25,713 bases of DNA, taken from JBOGIF01 sp050742415. Lineage in GTDB: Bacteria; Actinomycetota; Acidimicrobiia; Acidimicrobiales; AC-14. How positions within the stretch are numbered: the stretch's first letter is position 1; each line of letters opens with the position of its first letter. Under the pieces are notes generated by a model. It ran no database searches and was not told where the DNA came from. It worked only from the letters and a program-made list of their open reading frames with translations. Where the stretch lies: NCBI GenBank assembly GCA_050742415.1, contig JBOGIF010000200.1, forward strand, positions 1-25,713, in the 5' to 3' direction. The position numbers were made by a program, and so were the translations under genes. Shown here one piece after another: positions 23,775 to 25,713 of the stretch.

Positions 23775-24770
23775 TTGAGAGCGATAGTGCTGCTGGGCGG
23801 CAGCGGCACCCGCCTCCGTCCCCTCACCCTCGACACGCCCAAGCAGGTCCTGCCGATCGTCGAGGTGCCGATGATCGTGCGCGTCCTGGCCCACCTCGAG
23901 CGCCACGGCGTGAGTAAGGCGGTCCTGTCGTTGTGCTACCTGAACCAGGCTTTCGTCGATCTCTTCCCGGGCAACCGAGCCGGGGGGCTGGAGCTGAGCT
24001 ACGCCGTCGAGCCCGAGCCGCTCGACACCGGGGGTGCCATCGCCTACGCCGCCCGGACCGCCGGCATCGACGACGACTTCCTCGTCGTCAACGGCGACGT
24101 TCTCACCGACCTGGACATAACCGCCATGGTCGAGCGGCACCGCTCGACGGGCGCCGAGGCCACCATCGCCCTGACCAAGGTTGCGGACTCCTCAGCGTTC
24201 GGCCTGGTGCAGGCGGCGCCCGACGGACGGGTCCGGGGTTTCGTTGAGAAGCCACCCCCATCCGAAGCCGGCCCCGGCCTGATCAACGCCGGCATCTACC
24301 TGTTCGCCCCTTCGGTGCTCGACCGGGTGCCGGCAGGTCGGCGGACGTCGGTGGAGCGCGAGGTGTTCCCCGAGTTGGCTTCGTCGGGGCGCTTGTACGC
24401 CTTCGGGTCCAGCGCCTACTGGACCGACACCGGCACCCCCACGCAGTACCTGGACGCCCAGCTCGACATCCTCGACGGGTCGAGCCACCTCGGCCCCGGG
24501 GCCCGGGTGGCACCGGGCGCCAAGGTCATGCAGTCGGTGATCGGGGCCGGCGCCCGGGTGCGCGAGGGAGCCACGATCGAGGAGTCGGTGCTCCTTCCCG
24601 GCGCGGTCGTCGGCGATGGAGCCAGTGTCGAGCGCTCGATCCTCGGGCGCGGTGCGATCGTCGGCGACGGCTGTCGGTTGTCGGACCTGACCGTGCTCGG
24701 GACCGGGGTGGAGATCGCGCCCGGGCGGACCCTGGTCGGGGCCAGGGTGCCCGACCAAGCGGTGGCCTGA
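23775..24770 (+). CDS. Mannose-1-phosphate guanylyltransferase-like sugar nucleotidyltransferase
   Basis: A 331-residue enzyme with an N-terminal nucleotidyltransferase (1-235) and a C-terminal left-handed beta-helix (about 238-325; repeated V/I-G-x-G-A hexapeptides such as IGAGARVREGATI). Motifs are LLGGSGTRLRPLT (6-18), TPKQVLPI (21-28; the usual PKPMLP), EPLDTGGAIAYAA (81-93), VVNGDVLTDLD (104-114), GFVEKP (155-160) and TSVEREVFPELA (191-202) with YWTDTGTP (215-222). The last two match actinobacterial GDP-mannose pyrophosphorylase (M. tuberculosis Rv3264c type) better than RmlA. The product would be GDP-mannose, though another NDP-hexose is possible. The start is TTG 23775; AAGGG lies 10 bases before it. 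Confidence 0.83.
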   Translation: MRAIVLLGGSGTRLRPLTLDTPKQVLPIVEVPMIVRVLAHLERHGVSKAVLSLCYLNQAFVDLFPGNRAGGLELSYAVEPEPLDTGGAIAYAARTAGIDDDFLVVNGDVLTDLDITAMVERHRSTGAEATIALTKVADSSAFGLVQAAPDGRVRGFVEKPPPSEAGPGLINAGIYLFAPSVLDRVPAGRRTSVEREVFPELASSGRLYAFGSSAYWTDTGTPTQYLDAQLDILDGSSHLGPGARVAPGAKVMQSVIGAGARVREGATIEESVLLPGAVVGDGASVERSILGRGAIVGDGCRLSDLTVLGTGVEIAPGRTLVGARVPDQAVA

Positions 24771-24772
24771 GC

Positions 24773-25713
24773 ATGCGCGCTCTGGTCACCGGCGGGGCCG
24801 GGTTCATCGGGTCCACCCTTGTCGACCGGCTCCTCGCCGAAGGCCACGAGGTCGACGTGGTCGACGACCTCTCGAGCGGGTCGATGGCCAACCTCGCCCA
24901 GGCCCGGGCCAGCTCCGATCACTCGATGCGCTTCCACCAGCTCGACGTGCGCGACCCGACGCTCGTCGACCTCATGGCCCGCCGGCGGCCGGCCGTCGTC
25001 TTCCACCTCGCCGCCCAGGCCGACGTGCGGGTGTCGGTGGCTCGGCCGGTGTTCGACGCCGAGGTGAACGTGATCGGCACCCTCAACGTGGCCGAAGGGG
25101 CGCGAGCGGCGGGAAGCCGCAAGGTGGTGTTCGCGGCCAGCGGCGGCACGCTCTACGGGGAACCCGAGGGGCTTCCGGTGCGGGAATCGCACCCTCAACG
25201 GCCGCTGTCGCCTTACGGCGTGGCCAAGAAGGCGGCGGTCGACTACCTGGTGGCGTACCGGGAGCTGCACGGCTTGGAGTTCACGGCCCTCGCCCTGGCC
25301 AACGTGTACGGCCCCCGCCAGGACCCCCACGGGGAGGCCGGCGTGGTCGCCATCTTCGCCGGCCGTCTGCTGGCCGGGGAGACGTGCACGGTCTTCGGTG
25401 ACGGCCGCCAGACCCGCGACTTCGTGTACGTGGACGACGTGGTCGACGCCTTCGCCCGGGCCGCGCAGCGGGGCAGCGGCCTGCTGATGAACATCGGCAC
25501 CGGTGTCGAGACCTCGGTCAACGAGCTCTACGCCGCCATGGCCCGCTCGGCCGGCGTCGGCACGGAGGCCGCCCATGCGGCGCCACGCGCCGGGGAGCTG
25601 GCGCGCTCCAGCCTGGACCCCGGTCGTGCCGCCATCCATCTCGGGTGGAAGCCTTGGACGACGCTGGACGAAGGTACGGCCGAGGTCCTGCGCTGGTTCG
25701 GCGCCCGCGTCGA
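24773..25713 (+). CDS. GalE-like NAD-dependent sugar epimerase/dehydratase (3' end outside window)
   Basis: The frame is open from ATG 24773 to the end of the window (313 codons). Extended SDR: NAD-binding TGGAGFIGSTL at 6-16, VVDDLSSGSMANL (29-41), FHLAAQADVRVSV (77-89), AASGGTLYGEP (121-131), catalytic Tyr148 and Lys152 in YGVAKKA, NVYGPRQDPHGEAGVVAIFA and FGDGRQTRDFVYVDDV. The pattern is that of UDP-glucose 4-epimerase relatives; specificity (UDP-Glc, UDP-GlcNAc, UDP-GlcA or UDP-Xyl) cannot be told. In this cluster UDP-GlcA or UDP-Xyl epimerisation is attractive. It begins two bases after the previous stop and appears nearly complete. Confidence 0.88.
   Translation, partial: MRALVTGGAGFIGSTLVDRLLAEGHEVDVVDDLSSGSMANLAQARASSDHSMRFHQLDVRDPTLVDLMARRRPAVVFHLAAQADVRVSVARPVFDAEVNVIGTLNVAEGARAAGSRKVVFAASGGTLYGEPEGLPVRESHPQRPLSPYGVAKKAAVDYLVAYRELHGLEFTALALANVYGPRQDPHGEAGVVAIFAGRLLAGETCTVFGDGRQTRDFVYVDDVVDAFARAAQRGSGLLMNIGTGVETSVNELYAAMARSAGVGTEAAHAAPRAGELARSSLDPGRAAIHLGWKPWTTLDEGTAEVLRWFGARV

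Overview
The window reads as a chromosomal segment of a high-GC actinobacterium. The evidence is uniformly GC-rich codon use, many GTG/TTG starts, 4-bp stop/start overlaps (GTGA, ATGA, TTGA), the conserved actinobacterial order murI - MBL-fold phosphodiesterase - rph - rdgB (as at Rv1338-Rv1341 in Mycobacterium tuberculosis), a fused biotin carboxylase/biotin carrier AccA, and several -10 hexamers of the form TAGNNT lying close to start codons. A lineage such as Acidimicrobiia is plausible, but no marker here proves it.

Layout. (1) 1-2525: a housekeeping block with the murI 3' end, the MBL-fold gene, rph and rdgB, then tRNA-Gly(GCC) with its promoter and a hairpin terminator. (2) 2526-9700: an accessory-looking stretch directly after the tRNA. 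It holds a short tandem-repeat patch, an AbiEi/AbiEii type IV toxin-antitoxin pair, a 659-residue DUF262/HNH (GmrSD/SspE-like) protein, a membrane-anchored coiled-coil protein, a possibly truncated small protein, a frameshifted gene remnant, an uncharacterised HTH protein and a two-domain VOC protein. (3) 9904-14347, minus strand: accA preceded by a VapBC toxin-antitoxin pair, then pabB-pabC for p-aminobenzoate synthesis. (4) 14424-25713, plus strand: an LCP-family glycopolymer ligase and then a tightly packed nucleotide-sugar/glycosyltransferase cluster: rmlB-like, rmlD, UDP-glucose dehydrogenase, UDP-xylose synthase, two GT2 glycosyltransferases, a histidine-rich membrane-anchored protein, a GDP-mannose pyrophosphorylase-like enzyme and a GalE-like epimerase that runs off the end.

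The cluster in (4) would supply dTDP-rhamnose-type sugars, UDP-glucuronate, UDP-xylose and probably GDP-mannose for a surface polysaccharide that the LCP enzyme could attach to the cell envelope.

Most notable features. First, the UDP-glucose dehydrogenase gene contains a complete 457-residue intein with a LAGLIDADG homing endonuclease. It sits immediately before the catalytic cysteine and ends in Gly-Gln rather than His-Asn. Second, the rmlB-like dehydratase has Cys where the catalytic Asp of the Thr-Asp-Glu triad is expected. Third, the island after the tRNA combines AbiE with a DUF262/HNH protein and unknown neighbours, a candidate phage-defence locus.
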